Source: Acinetobacter tjernbergiae DSM 14971 = CIP 107465
GTDB lineage: Bacteria; Pseudomonadota; Gammaproteobacteria; Pseudomonadales; Moraxellaceae
DNA length: 64,000 nucleotides
Direction of reading: 5' to 3'
NCBI RefSeq assembly: GCF_000374425.1
Contig: NZ_KB894358.1
Location: forward strand, 67,404-131,403
The notes below the pieces were generated by a model. It did no database searches, was not told the origin of the DNA, and saw only the letters and a list, made by a program, of their open reading frames with translations. A program made the translations under genes and the position numbers. Shown one piece after another: positions 1-8,880 of the stretch; position 1 is the stretch's first letter; each line of letters begins with the position of its first letter.

Positions 1-828
1 GAACATTTGCAAATTACTGCCATTAATACTAAAGCCATTCCAAATCGCTTGAAGTCTAAGTCGGTTTGCCCTTTCAGCCTCTTCTGTTCTTGGTGTATGT
101 GTTGTACTAAACAACTCACCTAATTTAAATTGATCTGCATTTCCCTCTGCTTTACTTTGGTCTCGAATAAAGGCATCAGCCCATAATGCGAGCTTTAAAT
201 TATAAGCATCAGCTCCACTAGCAGCTGTGGTTGGTAAGGTCGTTTCATACAACGGTGCTTCTAAATTAAGATAAGTAATCTGACAAGATAAATCAGTGCT
301 CCCAGAGCAATTACTCGCACTAAAATTTGGAACATTTTTAGCAGTTGTTGCTTTAAATATCCATGGATTAGTTGCGGTCCCCCAACTTCGAATTGCAGCA
401 TTAGCAATACCACTTGTTAACCCGGAATCTAAACGACTATTTGAATTATTATTTGCATTTCTAGAAAGTGCCAAACCATATAAATAAAGATCAGCTTTAC
501 CCACAGAATGATCAGAAGCATTCACATTGCCGTCTTTATTCGTATCTTGCACAGTCGAAGTCAATCCACCTACAGGTAAATAATGAATATATCCTGTGTC
601 ATTGATTCGTTTTGTCGGGTCTAAAATATCTGTCTGAGTTTCATTTGCACCTGCACCCCGAAATACAAAATAAGCATCTTGTGGTAATAGTGCAATTCCT
701 TCACCCGTTGTTTGACTTAAGCCATCATCGGAGAGCTCTTGCAATGCGAAAGCAGGTTGGCTTATACAAAAGCCAATCAAACTCGCTAAAACAGTTTTTT
801 GAAATGATACCGTACGAACTGTAGTCAT
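1..828 (-). CDS. Secreted protein of unknown function, 3' end outside window
   Basis: This reading frame opens at an ATG (826-828) and stays open for 276 codons to the window edge, so the C-terminus is missing. It has a strong ribosome site (AGGAAGG) about 6 bases upstream. Residues 1-28 look like a Sec signal peptide ending in AFA. The mature protein begins with a segment LSDDGLSQTTGEG that matches the start of the two proteins encoded upstream. A stretch DTNKDGNVNASDHS resembles a calcium-binding or dockerin-like loop. I do not recognise a family with certainty. From memory, proteins of this kind occur in the Acinetobacter 'fil' (putative pilus) cluster near bfmRS and nuo, but I cannot verify that here. 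It is probably cell-surface or periplasmic. Confidence 0.75.
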   Translation of the reverse strand, partial: MTTVRTVSFQKTVLASLIGFCISQPAFALQELSDDGLSQTTGEGIALLPQDAYFVFRGAGANETQTDILDPTKRINDTGYIHYLPVGGLTSTVQDTNKDGNVNASDHSVGKADLYLYGLALSRNANNNSNSRLDSGLTSGIANAAIRSWGTATNPWIFKATTAKNVPNFSASNCSGSTDLSCQITYLNLEAPLYETTLPTTAASGADAYNLKLALWADAFIRDQSKAEGNADQFKLGELFSTTHTPRTEEAERANRLRLQAIWNGFSINGSNLQMF

Positions 829-1026
829 CTTGACCTTCCTGTTAACGATGCTCCGCACCACATTATTTTTATCCTATATAAGTGATTTAAATCTCTTAAA
901 TATAGAGAAGTGCTTCCAAGCATCACTTAAATCATAGGTTTGACCTATGTTATCTCACCCCATTATGCCGATTAATTACACAAATGCAAAACAAACTGGC
1001 TAAATGTTACATTTTTCCGATAAATG

Positions 1027-1054
1027 AAAATAAAAAAAGCAGCCGAAGCTGCTT
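1027..1054 (-). terminator. Rho-independent terminator after the downstream secreted-protein copy
   Basis: AAGCAGC and GCTGCTT form a 7-bp stem with a TTCG loop when read on the minus strand (1037-1054), followed by a T run broken by one A. It lies 16 bases past the stop codon of the gene at 1070-2470. The gene at 1-828 would therefore need its own promoter or read-through. Confidence 0.85.
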
Positions 1055-1069
1055 GTTAAATTTATACCA

Positions 1070-2470
1070 TTAGCAAAACTTTAGTGTGCCATAACAGTTT
1101 GGTGTAAAGTCTTGTTTAGCCAATTGCAAATCGATTAACGTCATACTTGCATGTGCAGCATTAATTAAATCTACAGTTCCTACTGGAATTGCACTCCCCA
1201 ACAAGCAATCTTGCGCAATAATAGAACCACATTGAACTGGATTGGCTGTTAAATAAGCACTTACTTGGGTAAATACATCATTTAATGTTGCTTTCGGAAT
1301 ATCTACTTTAAGTGTTGGATCAATTTTCCCAATATCGATTGGATTTGAGAACTCTAACCACCATCCTTTTTGTGCAACAGATACATTATTTGTCCATTGA
1401 ATATCTTGAGACTGTAAAGACAATGAAGCTGCTGTTCCATTTAAACTTGCTTTGTGAAAAAAGCCTAAATTTTCACTAATTGCAACATCAACAGTTAGAT
1501 TCTTGATCGTTCCCGAAGTGGTTTTATTATTTAAATTAATCAATCCTGCTGCATTTGCACTCAAAGTACCACTTAAGTCAATATCACGAACTAAAGCGGT
1601 TGCAGCTAAAGGTGCAGTACTAATCCGTTTACCTGTAATTACTTGTTGAGGTAGTACTAAATCACCTTTTAGAATATTACTCCCTGTCGCTTTATCACGA
1701 AGATTAAGGTTGTAAGCTGTCGTAGTAAAATCTAAGGGAACAAAAAACACACAACATGCCTTACCTGTAATTGCATTATATCCATCAGATTGATTTAACG
1801 TTCCTCTAGCAGCCTCTCCACTCACTAAACTAGTACCAAAACCATTTACTAATGCAGTACCTGTAGTTGCAGCAACTTCCATATAACCACTCAATGAGTT
1901 AATACCATTCGCATTCGCACTATTCTCAGTACCAAAAGTAATTAAGCCCACTGCTTTCTCAGCACTTAAATTAAGTCCTACAACCTCGCGCGTTGCTGCA
2001 CTATTTGGGTTCTTAATCGCAAATTGAATAAAGGGATTGGTCAAGGCCGCCGAAGAACCCACTCGAGCATTTCGGTCAGTCGCACTGTCAGTATTGGACG
2101 TTGCCGAATTACCTAAGCCACTTAAACTTAGATTTTCAATATCGATATCACATGCACCTGCACCGTTTACACCACCACAGCCTAATTGTAATCTTTTTAT
2201 ATTTACGTTTAGCTCTAATAACGCCTCAAGTCCCAACTTATAGAATCCAATTCCGCCATTACTTGGGTCAGTAATCCCCGTGCGCTTGGACTCTAAATTG
2301 GCATTATCTTTTGGAGAAATATAAGTCAGACTCATTAAAGCCTGCCCAGTCGCTGCAGACATCTCACTATCACTAAGCGTTTTAAGTGTTGAAGATTCGG
2401 CATGTGCTGAGCCAAAGCATAGACTGCCTAAAGCAAGCATTGCACAATAAAATACTTTATACTGTCGCAT
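1070..2470 (-). CDS. Secreted protein of unknown function, tandem copy 1
   Basis: The protein has 466 residues and a Sec signal peptide (residues 1-24, ending SAHA). The mature N-terminus has the motif LSDSEMSAATGQA. The rest is rich in Gly, Ser, Asn and Ala with no membrane segment. Several Cys pairs (LGCGG...GACD, ACCVFF, QCGSIIAQDC, NCYGTLKFC) suggest disulphides in an exported protein. The ribosome site GGAGGT lies 6 bases before the ATG and fixes the start. The neighbouring gene at 2882-4288 encodes a near-identical protein. Differences cluster in the signal peptide, around residues 235-260 and 290-315, and near residues 405-430; most of the rest is the same. No function is assigned. It may belong to the pilus-like 'fil' group of Acinetobacter, but this is recall only. 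Confidence 0.88.
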   Translation of the reverse strand: MRQYKVFYCAMLALGSLCFGSAHAESSTLKTLSDSEMSAATGQALMSLTYISPKDNANLESKRTGITDPSNGGIGFYKLGLEALLELNVNIKRLQLGCGGVNGAGACDIDIENLSLSGLGNSATSNTDSATDRNARVGSSAALTNPFIQFAIKNPNSAATREVVGLNLSAEKAVGLITFGTENSANANGINSLSGYMEVAATTGTALVNGFGTSLVSGEAARGTLNQSDGYNAITGKACCVFFVPLDFTTTAYNLNLRDKATGSNILKGDLVLPQQVITGKRISTAPLAATALVRDIDLSGTLSANAAGLINLNNKTTSGTIKNLTVDVAISENLGFFHKASLNGTAASLSLQSQDIQWTNNVSVAQKGWWLEFSNPIDIGKIDPTLKVDIPKATLNDVFTQVSAYLTANPVQCGSIIAQDCLLGSAIPVGTVDLINAAHASMTLIDLQLAKQDFTPNCYGTLKFC

Positions 2471-2598
2471 AAACCGACCTCCGTGTTAAAATATCCATAC
2501 TTGACTTGTTTATTTTTTATTAGATCTTATACACAATCACATACTACTTCTAAAACAATAATTTTATGTGATCTCATATAAAAATTAAATAAACTCGT

Positions 2599-2640
2599 TT
2601 AACAGTCGCTTTGGAGCAATTCCATGCAAACTGTAGTCAT
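2599..2640 (-). pseudogene. Scar: duplicated start of the downstream secreted-protein gene
   Basis: The duplicated leader runs into an ATG at 2638-2640 followed by ACT ACA GTT, the same first four codons (M-T-T-V) as the gene starting at 828. It is preceded by the same leader with a slightly weaker ribosome site. After those codons the match fades, and the frame stops after 13 codons at 2599-2601. This is the remnant expected if the duplicated segment ended just inside the neighbouring gene. It could still be translated as a 13-residue peptide, but I see no sign that it matters. Confidence 0.75.
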
Positions 2641-2842
2641 TTTGAATTTCCTGTTAACGATGCTCCACACCACATTATTTTTATCCTATATAAGTGATTT
2701 AAATCTCTTAAATATAGAGAAGTGCTTCCAAGCATCACATAAATAATAGGTTTGACCTATGTTATCTCACCCCATTATGCCGATTAATTACACAAATGCA
2801 AAACAAACTGGCTAAATGTTACATTTTTCTGATAAATGAAAA

Positions 2843-2866
2843 TAAAAAAAGCAGCCTAAGCTGCTT
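2843..2866 (-). terminator. Rho-independent terminator after the upstream secreted-protein copy
   Basis: This is the duplicated form of the hairpin at 1037-1054. The stem AAGCAGC/GCTGCTT (2849-2866) is intact, but the loop reads TTAG instead of TTCG on the minus strand. A T run follows. Confidence 0.8.
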
Positions 2867-2881
2867 GTTAAATTTATACCA

Positions 2882-4288
2882 TTAGCAAAACTTTAGTGTG
2901 CCATAACAGTTGGGTGTAAAGTCTTGTTTAGCCAATTGCAAATCGATTAAGGTCATACTTGCATGTGCAGCATTAATTAAATCTACAGTTCCTACTGGAA
3001 TGGTACTTCCTGCTAAACAATTAATCGCAAAAATTGGACCACAATCTACAGGTTGTATATTTGTTAAATAATTACTTACTTGGTCCATAACTTCATTCAA
3101 TGTTGCTTTCGGAATATTTACAGCTAACGTCGGATCAATTTTCCCAATATCGATTGGATTTGAGAACTCTAGCCACCACCCTTTTTGTGCAACAGATACA
3201 TTATTTGTCCATTGAATATCTTGAGACTGTAAAGACAATGAAGCTGCCGTTCCATTTAAGCTTGCTTTGTGAAAAAAGCCTAAATTTTCACTAATTGCAA
3301 CATCAACGGTCAGATTTTTAATCAATCCACTTGTTTGTTTATTTAAATTAATAAGACCAGCAGCAACAGCAACAATATTGCCAGATAAATCAATATCACG
3401 AACTAAAGCGGTTGCAGCTAAAGGTGCAGTACTAATCCGCTTACCCGTAATTACTTGCTGTGGAAGTGTTAAATCACCTTTTAGAATATTACTTCCTGTC
3501 GCTTTATCACGAAGATTTAAACTATAGCTAGTTGTCGTAAAATTTAAATTTCCACCAAAAAGAATACAACAAGCTTTACCACTAATCGCATTATACCCAT
3601 CAGATTGTTTTAGCTGCCCTAGTGCCGCCTCTCCTCCAACCAAACTTGTACCATATCCATTTACCAATGCAGTACCTGTAGTTGCAGCGACTTCCATATA
3701 ACCACTCAATGACTTAATACCATTCGCATTTGCACTATTCTCAGTACCGAAAGTAATTAAACCTACTGATTTCTCAGCACTTAAATTAAGTCCTACAACC
3801 TCGCGCGTTGCTGCACTGTTTGGGTTCTTAATCGCAAATTGAATAAAGGGATTGGTCAAGGCCGCCGAAGAACCCACTCGAGCATTTCGATCAGTCACAC
3901 TGTCAGTATTGGACGTTGCCGAATTACCTAAGCCACTTAAACTTAGGTTGTCAATATCAATATCACACGCACCTGCACCATTAACACCGCCACAGCCTAA
4001 TTGTAATTTTTTGATATTTATATTTAGTTCCAATAACGCCTCAAGCCCCAATTTATAAAATCCAATTCCGCCATTACTTGGGTCAGTAATCCCCGTGCGT
4101 TTGGACTCTAAATTGGCATTATCTTTTGGAGAAATATAAGTCAGACTCATTAAAGCCTGCCCAGTAGTCGCAGACATTTCATCATCACTCAATACTTTGA
4201 GTTTTAACGATTCAGCATTTGTTGAATTAAAGAATATGCTAATGAAAGAAAAAAACATCGCATAATAGTAAAAACGATACTGCCTCAT
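2882..4288 (-). CDS. Secreted protein of unknown function, tandem copy 2
   Basis: This is a paralogue of the gene at 1070-2470 and shares the ending NCYGTLKFC. I place the start at the ATG at 4286-4288, giving MRQYRFYYYAM, because it aligns with MRQYKVFYCAM of the other copy. An ATG four codons upstream (4298-4300) is the alternative. The signal peptide is diverged, more hydrophobic and aromatic. The mature motif is LSDDEMSATTGQA. Unlike copy 1 there is no clear Shine-Dalgarno sequence in front of either start, so this copy may be translated less well. Large blocks are identical at DNA level while others differ, a pattern that fits gene conversion between the copies. Confidence 0.85.
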   Translation of the reverse strand: MRQYRFYYYAMFFSFISIFFNSTNAESLKLKVLSDDEMSATTGQALMSLTYISPKDNANLESKRTGITDPSNGGIGFYKLGLEALLELNINIKKLQLGCGGVNGAGACDIDIDNLSLSGLGNSATSNTDSVTDRNARVGSSAALTNPFIQFAIKNPNSAATREVVGLNLSAEKSVGLITFGTENSANANGIKSLSGYMEVAATTGTALVNGYGTSLVGGEAALGQLKQSDGYNAISGKACCILFGGNLNFTTTSYSLNLRDKATGSNILKGDLTLPQQVITGKRISTAPLAATALVRDIDLSGNIVAVAAGLINLNKQTSGLIKNLTVDVAISENLGFFHKASLNGTAASLSLQSQDIQWTNNVSVAQKGWWLEFSNPIDIGKIDPTLAVNIPKATLNEVMDQVSNYLTNIQPVDCGPIFAINCLAGSTIPVGTVDLINAAHASMTLIDLQLAKQDFTPNCYGTLKFC

Positions 4289-4300
4289 AATACCATACAT

Positions 4301-4653
4301 CCATATGTGTTTATTTTTATTACATTTTTAATATCATCACAAATCACTATTTAAAACAGTGATTTTTAAAAATCCATAAATTAAAACTACCTCACTCTAT
4401 TTTGTTTATTATTGACCACCAGTGTCATTTATCTCACATTTTATCAAAAAGTAAAATACCGACCATCATTATTTATCAATAAACAAACCTAAACACCTAT
4501 AAAATAATAAAATTTCCATTAAAAATATTTAACAAAAATCCTATTTTTCAAGACAAAATATCTACCACTAAATTACTATACTCAAAATAGAAAAATTATT
4601 TTTAATACTTATAATTTTTCATCTTTCCAAAAAACAGAGATTCTTCAAATAGT
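4301..4653. other. AT-rich stretch without a gene
   Basis: These roughly 350 bases are very AT-rich and carry many in-frame stops on both strands. The first part is the diverged end of the duplication. No convincing promoter, hairpin or coding frame was seen. Confidence 0.6.
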
Positions 4654-5160
4654 TTGATATTAAAAACAACCTATTTATCACTTATCAATAATGAGATATT
4701 TACTGCTCAGGTTGAAATGGATGAAATTTATTTTAATGGTACCCCCGAAGATAAGTATAATGTTACTAATAAAATGATCGTTCTTTGGATTATTAAAGTA
4801 AAATCGAGAAACCTATATTATTGTTATTCCGAAAATAATCCTGCACACCTATAAGTATCGTGTAAAGAAAATAGTACATAATAGTATGGTCTACAAAGCT
4901 AAATAGTATCGTTAGTATGCTCGAGGTATGCCAATTTTTGCTACCATAAAAATAATCATCCTAGTCACTTTGCAAACAAGAAAACCATTGTAATTGAATA
5001 ACTTTTATTAAATAAAAAATACAATAAAAACAGAGCCTTAAATTACACTATAAAAGATAAAAAGCTTTGTTTTAAACGATTTAGTTATAGAATGGTCAAA
5101 ACAATAATTAAAAATATTGTGATTATAGGCTGGAGTTTAAATTCTATCTCATTTAGACCC
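4654..5160 (+). pseudogene. Decayed IS1595/IS1016-type transposase
   Basis: One frame gives fragments that match the DDE transposase of the IS1595 superfamily in the right order. QVEMDEIYFNG corresponds to the usual VELDESYFGG catalytic block. It is followed by NKMIVLWIIKVKSRNLYYC, in the place of the VFGLLERGGKVY stretch. After several stops, HPSHFANKKTIVIE resembles the HSxxFAxxxxHINGIE block, and KLCFKRFSYR resembles the C-terminal ECxWRFN block. Multiple stop codons show it is long dead. The N-terminal third of a full transposase is absent, and I could not identify the terminal inverted repeats. Confidence 0.65.
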
Positions 5161-5256
5161 CAAATATTGATTAGAAATGATCGATTTAAAGAAATCATAT
5201 GCATGCGGACGACAAAAATTGACTCTTAGATCTTTATATTTATTTGATAAAATAAA

Positions 5257-5286
5257 GTATTCATCATGATGTCAGATGATGAATAC
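5257..5286 (-). terminator. Terminator after dcd
   Basis: A perfect 11-bp inverted repeat (GTATTCATCAT / ATGATGAATAC) with an 8-base loop starts 11 bases after the dcd stop codon. It is followed by a T-rich tract on the minus strand. Confidence 0.75.
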
Positions 5287-5297
5287 CCATAATATTA

Positions 5298-5867
5298 TTA
5301 AGTTCTTGGTAAAGTAACGCCAGTTTGTCCTTGGTATTTACCACCACGATCTTTATAAGAAGTTTCACACACTTCATCGCTTTCAAAAAATAGCATTTGT
5401 GCTACGCCTTCACCTGCATAGATACGCGCTGGTAAATTTGTTGTATTCGAAAACTCAAGTGTGACGTGACCTTCCCATTCTGGTTCTAATGGTGTCACAT
5501 TCACAATAATCCCACAGCGCGCGTAGGTTGATTTACCCAAACACACCGTTAGAACATTACGCGGAATACGGAAATATTCAATCGTACGTGCTAGAGCAAA
5601 TGAATTCGGTGGAATGATACAAACATCTGATTCAATATCAATAAAACTTTTATCATCAAAATTTTTCGGATCAACAATCACTGAATGGACATTGGTAAAA
5701 ACCTTAAATTCACGCGCACAACGCACATCGTAGCCATAGCTAGAGACCCCATAAGAAATCAACTTTTCCCCATTTTCATCGAAACGGACTTGATTTTCTG
5801 CATAAGGTTCAATCATACCGTGTTGTTCGCTCATTTCACGAATCCAACGATCAGATTTTATTGCCAT
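5298..5867 (-). CDS. dcd: dCTP deaminase
   Basis: The 189-residue protein deaminates dCTP to dUTP in the cytosol, feeding dTMP synthesis. The length and sequence fit the Dcd/dUTPase trimeric fold. Visible family blocks are [39 protein letters not shown] (with the family's conserved Arg in KSTxAR) and [16 protein letters not shown], which holds the catalytic Glu. The C-terminal [13 protein letters not shown] matches the nucleotide-covering tail. In Pseudomonas dcd lies next to mrp and metG; here the same three genes occur in order but with insertions between them. Confidence 0.95.
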   Translation of the reverse strand: MAIKSDRWIREMSEQHGMIEPYAENQVRFDENGEKLISYGVSSYGYDVRCAREFKVFTNVHSVIVDPKNFDDKSFIDIESDVCIIPPNSFALARTIEYFRIPRNVLTVCLGKSTYARCGIIVNVTPLEPEWEGHVTLEFSNTTNLPARIYAGEGVAQMLFFESDEVCETSYKDRGGKYQGQTGVTLPRT

Positions 5868-5940
5868 GACTTTTATCCAAAATCTAAGTTAATGATTGGC
5901 GAGTACTTTAACGCAAAATGACGTGAATAGAAACAACAGT

Positions 5941-5975
5941 ACCTTGTTACCCAAATGATTCAGAGATAACAAGGT
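5941..5975 (-). terminator. Probable terminator after LysE-family gene
   Basis: ACCTTGTTA and TAACAAGGT form a 9-bp stem around a 17-base loop just past the stop codon at 5982. On the minus strand a moderately T-rich sequence follows. The large loop makes this less certain than the others. Confidence 0.5.
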
Positions 5976-5981
5976 GATATG

Positions 5982-6575
5982 TTATAAATTAATCAAAGCA
6001 GAGTAGCTGATCGGAATAGCAAAGCTGACAAGAACAATCGATGCAGTCCGCTGTAACTTAGATTGAGATAACCATTTCACTTTGTTGGTTGCCAATGCTG
6101 CACCAACAGAAATCCAGAATAAAGCAATTGGAAGAATCATCCCCACAAAACTACTCATATGAGCAAGGTAAATTTCTTGATTTTGCCATGCTGTAGTTGG
6201 GAAAATTGCTGAAGCAAATAATAGTGCTTTAGGGTTTAATAATGTCGCACATAACAATTCCCTAGGTCGAATTGTCGGTTGATTTAAGATCACGTCTTGG
6301 TTTGCAGTACGCCATAGTTTAATTGCAAGGAAAAGAATATAACCTGCACTTAATAATTTCAAAAATGTTGGTAATAAAGGTAAAGTTGCTGAAACTTTAC
6401 CAATCAGCATTCCCCAAGCACTAATCGCAAGAATATAGCCAACCGCTTCTGCTGGAATCAATAATAAAGATTTACGCAATCCAACTTGAATACCAGAAGA
6501 TGCAAGTAAAGTATTGGTTGGACCTGGAGTCAGCAAAATGGTTATAACTAAACCAATAAAAAACCATGAAATCAT
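5982..6575 (-). CDS. LysE/RhtB-family exporter
   Basis: This 197-residue inner-membrane protein has about six hydrophobic segments. It carries the family signature LTPGPTNTLLAS near residue 16, equivalent to the SPGPxxxxV block of LysE/RhtB/LeuE transporters. Members export amino acids or similar small molecules; the substrate cannot be read from the sequence. It stands alone with its own terminator. Its paralogue in this window is at 15633-16256, with the form ISPGPTFIYVAKN. The TPGPTN variant is somewhat unlike the usual threonine exporters. Confidence 0.85.
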   Translation of the reverse strand: MISWFFIGLVITILLTPGPTNTLLASSGIQVGLRKSLLLIPAEAVGYILAISAWGMLIGKVSATLPLLPTFLKLLSAGYILFLAIKLWRTANQDVILNQPTIRPRELLCATLLNPKALLFASAIFPTTAWQNQEIYLAHMSSFVGMILPIALFWISVGAALATNKVKWLSQSKLQRTASIVLVSFAIPISYSALINL

Positions 6576-6888
6576 TGAATGACCTCACTGAAAGATAAGT
6601 TCAGATTAATATAATTACGAATTGATAGCAAAATTTTAACTGTAAGCACTTATGACGGAAGGCTATTTAAATAAATGTTTTATCTATATTTTATTAATTA
6701 CAAGCCCACTCTACTCTAGAGTCACTGTACTAAATATAACGACCTAAAATACGACACATATAACGTATTCAACGTGCCTTGATTTTTCAACAAGATAAAC
6801 TTTGGTTCTATTTTAAGTTTTCAATAAGTAAATAATGTTATTTTATATACATTCGTTCACTTTTTCCTTTCAATGTGCTTCCTCGTTT
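6576..6888. other. Divergent intergenic region
   Basis: The 313 bases between two divergent genes are AT-rich and should hold both promoters. I see no strong -35/-10 pair, operator or further gene. Confidence 0.5.
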
Positions 6889-7461
6889 ATGCCTAAGAAA
6901 TTTTTTAATAAGTGGCTGCCCTCATCAGAAAAAGTCGCTCGTCTAAAATTTATGAGAATTTTTGGTCAGCGTACCTTAAATCCTTTGCTTTGGTATGTGA
7001 ACCGTCGCTCGATCGCTAAAGCCATGTTTATTGGAACATTTTGGGGCATACTACCTGTACCCTTTCATAGCCTATTTATTATTCTGACGGTGTTATGGTT
7101 TGAAGTGAACTTACCGATTGGACTATGTATGGCGTGGTTAACCAATCCTCTAACTGTCGTTCCAATTCTCTATTTAGGTTTTTGGTTTGGCACTAAAATT
7201 TATCATGTACATATGATCAATACGGACATGTTATTGGGTGTTTTACATCAAATTTTGAATTGGCTTAAAAATTTTGGGCACGGTCATATTGATTTTAGTC
7301 TTGCAAAGATTTTAGTGTCAGGACTTGTCATTGAAGCGGTATTATTTGCGATTAGTTTTTATTTAATTACACATTTACTTTGGCGCTGGAGCGTGGTGAA
7401 GGCTTGGAAAAAAAGAAAACAAGCTCAGCTCTCAAATCACGAAATAAATAAAAGCCTCTAA
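6889..7461 (+). CDS. DUF2062 membrane protein
   Basis: The frame opens at 6835, but I choose the ATG at 6889 because the family begins M-P-K-K-F-F followed by W-L-P-S. This gives 190 residues. Family features are LNPLLWYVNRRSIAKAMFIGTFWGILPVPFH, then ANLPIGL-like and WLTNPLTVVPILY blocks, with three or four membrane segments and a basic C-terminus (KAWKKRKQ). The function of the family is not established. It is convergent with mrp and shares its terminator. No strong ribosome site precedes either start. Confidence 0.8.
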   Translation: MPKKFFNKWLPSSEKVARLKFMRIFGQRTLNPLLWYVNRRSIAKAMFIGTFWGILPVPFHSLFIILTVLWFEVNLPIGLCMAWLTNPLTVVPILYLGFWFGTKIYHVHMINTDMLLGVLHQILNWLKNFGHGHIDFSLAKILVSGLVIEAVLFAISFYLITHLLWRWSVVKAWKKRKQAQLSNHEINKSL

Positions 7462-7480
7462 AATTTATTTAGAGGCTTTT
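7450..7480. terminator. Bidirectional terminator between DUF2062 gene and mrp
   Basis: AAAAGCCTCTAAA and TTTAGAGGCTTTT form a perfect 13-bp stem with a 5-base loop. A and T runs on both sides allow it to act on both strands. It overlaps the last codons of the plus-strand gene and lies 10 bases past the mrp stop. Confidence 0.9.
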
Positions 7481-7490
7481 GCATTTAGAG

Positions 7491-8720
7491 TTAGAAAATA
7501 CGATTTTCATCTCGCTGACGTTGTGGCAGCTTACCCATTTGTTGCAGTACAGCTTGGGCAATATTGAGATAACTCTCTGCCGCTGTATCTTGAGCAATCA
7601 CACTTGGTTTTCCATTATCCGCATGTTCACGAATCTTCGCATCCAAAGGTAGGCGTCCCAAAAGTGGAATATCGTATTGCTCAGACAATTGATCTCCACC
7701 ACCAACACCAAAAATCTGTTCTTCATGACCGCAATTAGAACAAATATGAGTCGACATATTTTCAATGACACCCAACACTGGAATATTCACTCTGTTAAAA
7801 AGCTCAATTCCTTTTACAGCATCCATGAGTGCAACATTTTGAGGGGTAGTGACAATCACTGCACCTGTTACAGGAATACGTTGTGCCAAGGTCAATTGAA
7901 TATCACCAGTGCCTGGTGGCATATCAATGACTAATACATCCAAATCTGGCCATAAGGTTTGATTAAACAGTTGCATCAAAGCACCTGTTGCTTTCGGCCC
8001 ACGCCAAGCCACAGGTGTATTGTGCGCACCAATTAAATGCCCAATTGAAAGTACCGCCATACCATAGGCATCTAAAGGTACAAAATTTTCATTTTCAATT
8101 TGTGGCGTGCGACCAGCATTACCCAACATCGTTGGAATACTAGGCCCATAAATATCTGCGTCTAAAACACCAACCTTTAAACCAAGTTGTTGTAAAGCAA
8201 GTGCAAGGTTCACTGTTGTCGTTGATTTACCAACGCCACCTTTACCTGACGACACCAAAATTACATTCTGAATACGAGGGTGTGCAGCAACATCACGTTG
8301 TTGTGGCGCAGCCTTTTGAATGGGTGGATTATTGGGGTCAACTTCAGCTTTAGGCGATGCATCCATCACTGGGGGTAAATTGCTATTTTCAGCTTTAGGT
8401 TTAGATGAACAGCTATGACCTGCTTCACCATGTGCCGCATGTTTTTGTTGAATAATATGTAAATTTAATTCTTGAATACCGCATTTTTCTAAGGCTTCGG
8501 CAAGCTCATCATGAATCTGTTGTAAATGGTCTTTTTCTTGAGGGAACGTATTGATCGTGAGTTGTAAAATTCGACCTTGCACATTGACTTGGCTGATACG
8601 ATCTTTCAAACCATTTTCAGAATGTGGCAGTACATAATTTTGTAAAACGGTTTGAATCTCGTCTTCCTTCACTTCTTGTGCTGGTGAAAAAACAGATTTT
8701 AAGGAAGAAAGCCACGACAT
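7491..8720 (-). CDS. apbC: Mrp/ApbC family Fe-S cluster carrier ATPase
   Basis: The 409-residue cytosolic P-loop protein assembles or carries 4Fe-4S clusters for target enzymes. An N-terminal MIP18/DUF59-like domain covers about residues 18-92. A variable linker follows, and then the ATPase with deviant Walker A GKGGVGKS (159-166), the DADIYGPSIP block, and DMPPGTGD (about 267-273). The cluster-binding CSNC motif is at 327-330, which a dimer shares. The linker holds HAAHGEAGHSCSSK, an unusual His/Cys-rich patch. In many gammaproteobacteria this gene is adjacent and divergent to metG; here 3.2 kb separates them. Also called mrp. Confidence 0.93.
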   Translation of the reverse strand: MSWLSSLKSVFSPAQEVKEDEIQTVLQNYVLPHSENGLKDRISQVNVQGRILQLTINTFPQEKDHLQQIHDELAEALEKCGIQELNLHIIQQKHAAHGEAGHSCSSKPKAENSNLPPVMDASPKAEVDPNNPPIQKAAPQQRDVAAHPRIQNVILVSSGKGGVGKSTTTVNLALALQQLGLKVGVLDADIYGPSIPTMLGNAGRTPQIENENFVPLDAYGMAVLSIGHLIGAHNTPVAWRGPKATGALMQLFNQTLWPDLDVLVIDMPPGTGDIQLTLAQRIPVTGAVIVTTPQNVALMDAVKGIELFNRVNIPVLGVIENMSTHICSNCGHEEQIFGVGGGDQLSEQYDIPLLGRLPLDAKIREHADNGKPSVIAQDTAAESYLNIAQAVLQQMGKLPQRQRDENRIF

Positions 8721-8880
8721 TTTATTTACTCCAAAAACAGATGATCAACATATCACTGAATTTGGCTAGTTTATCAGTATTGAAGATACGGCGCTCATAT
8801 CAGAGAAGATAATTACTCATTTTTATAGCAATTTTCTTCTCTGAATATAAGCATTACTTATTTAAAAGTTCATCCAAAAA

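Larger units (their letters stand above)
818..2629. repeat. Tandem duplication, unit A
   Basis: This unit holds the start of the partial secreted-protein gene, its roughly 240-base leader, the whole secreted-protein gene at 1070-2470 and that gene's upstream region. The same order recurs 1812 bases to the right (2630 to about 4390). The leader (829-1069 against 2641-2881) is almost base-for-base identical. The upstream ends (2471-2600 against 4301-4390) are still alignable but diverged. The outer limits are approximate. Confidence 0.85.
2630..4390. repeat. Tandem duplication, unit B
   Basis: This is the second copy of the unit at 818-2629, with an offset of 1812 bases. It carries the gene remnant's first codons, the leader with its terminator, and the second secreted-protein gene. 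The stretch 2641-2881 differs from 829-1069 by only a few substitutions. Confidence 0.85.

Noticed and set aside
2037..4058. Antisense frames 2037-2243 and 3852-4058 that encode almost the same 68-residue peptide
   Set aside because: They repeat only because the genes on the other strand are duplicated. They have no ribosome site and lie fully inside coding sequence.
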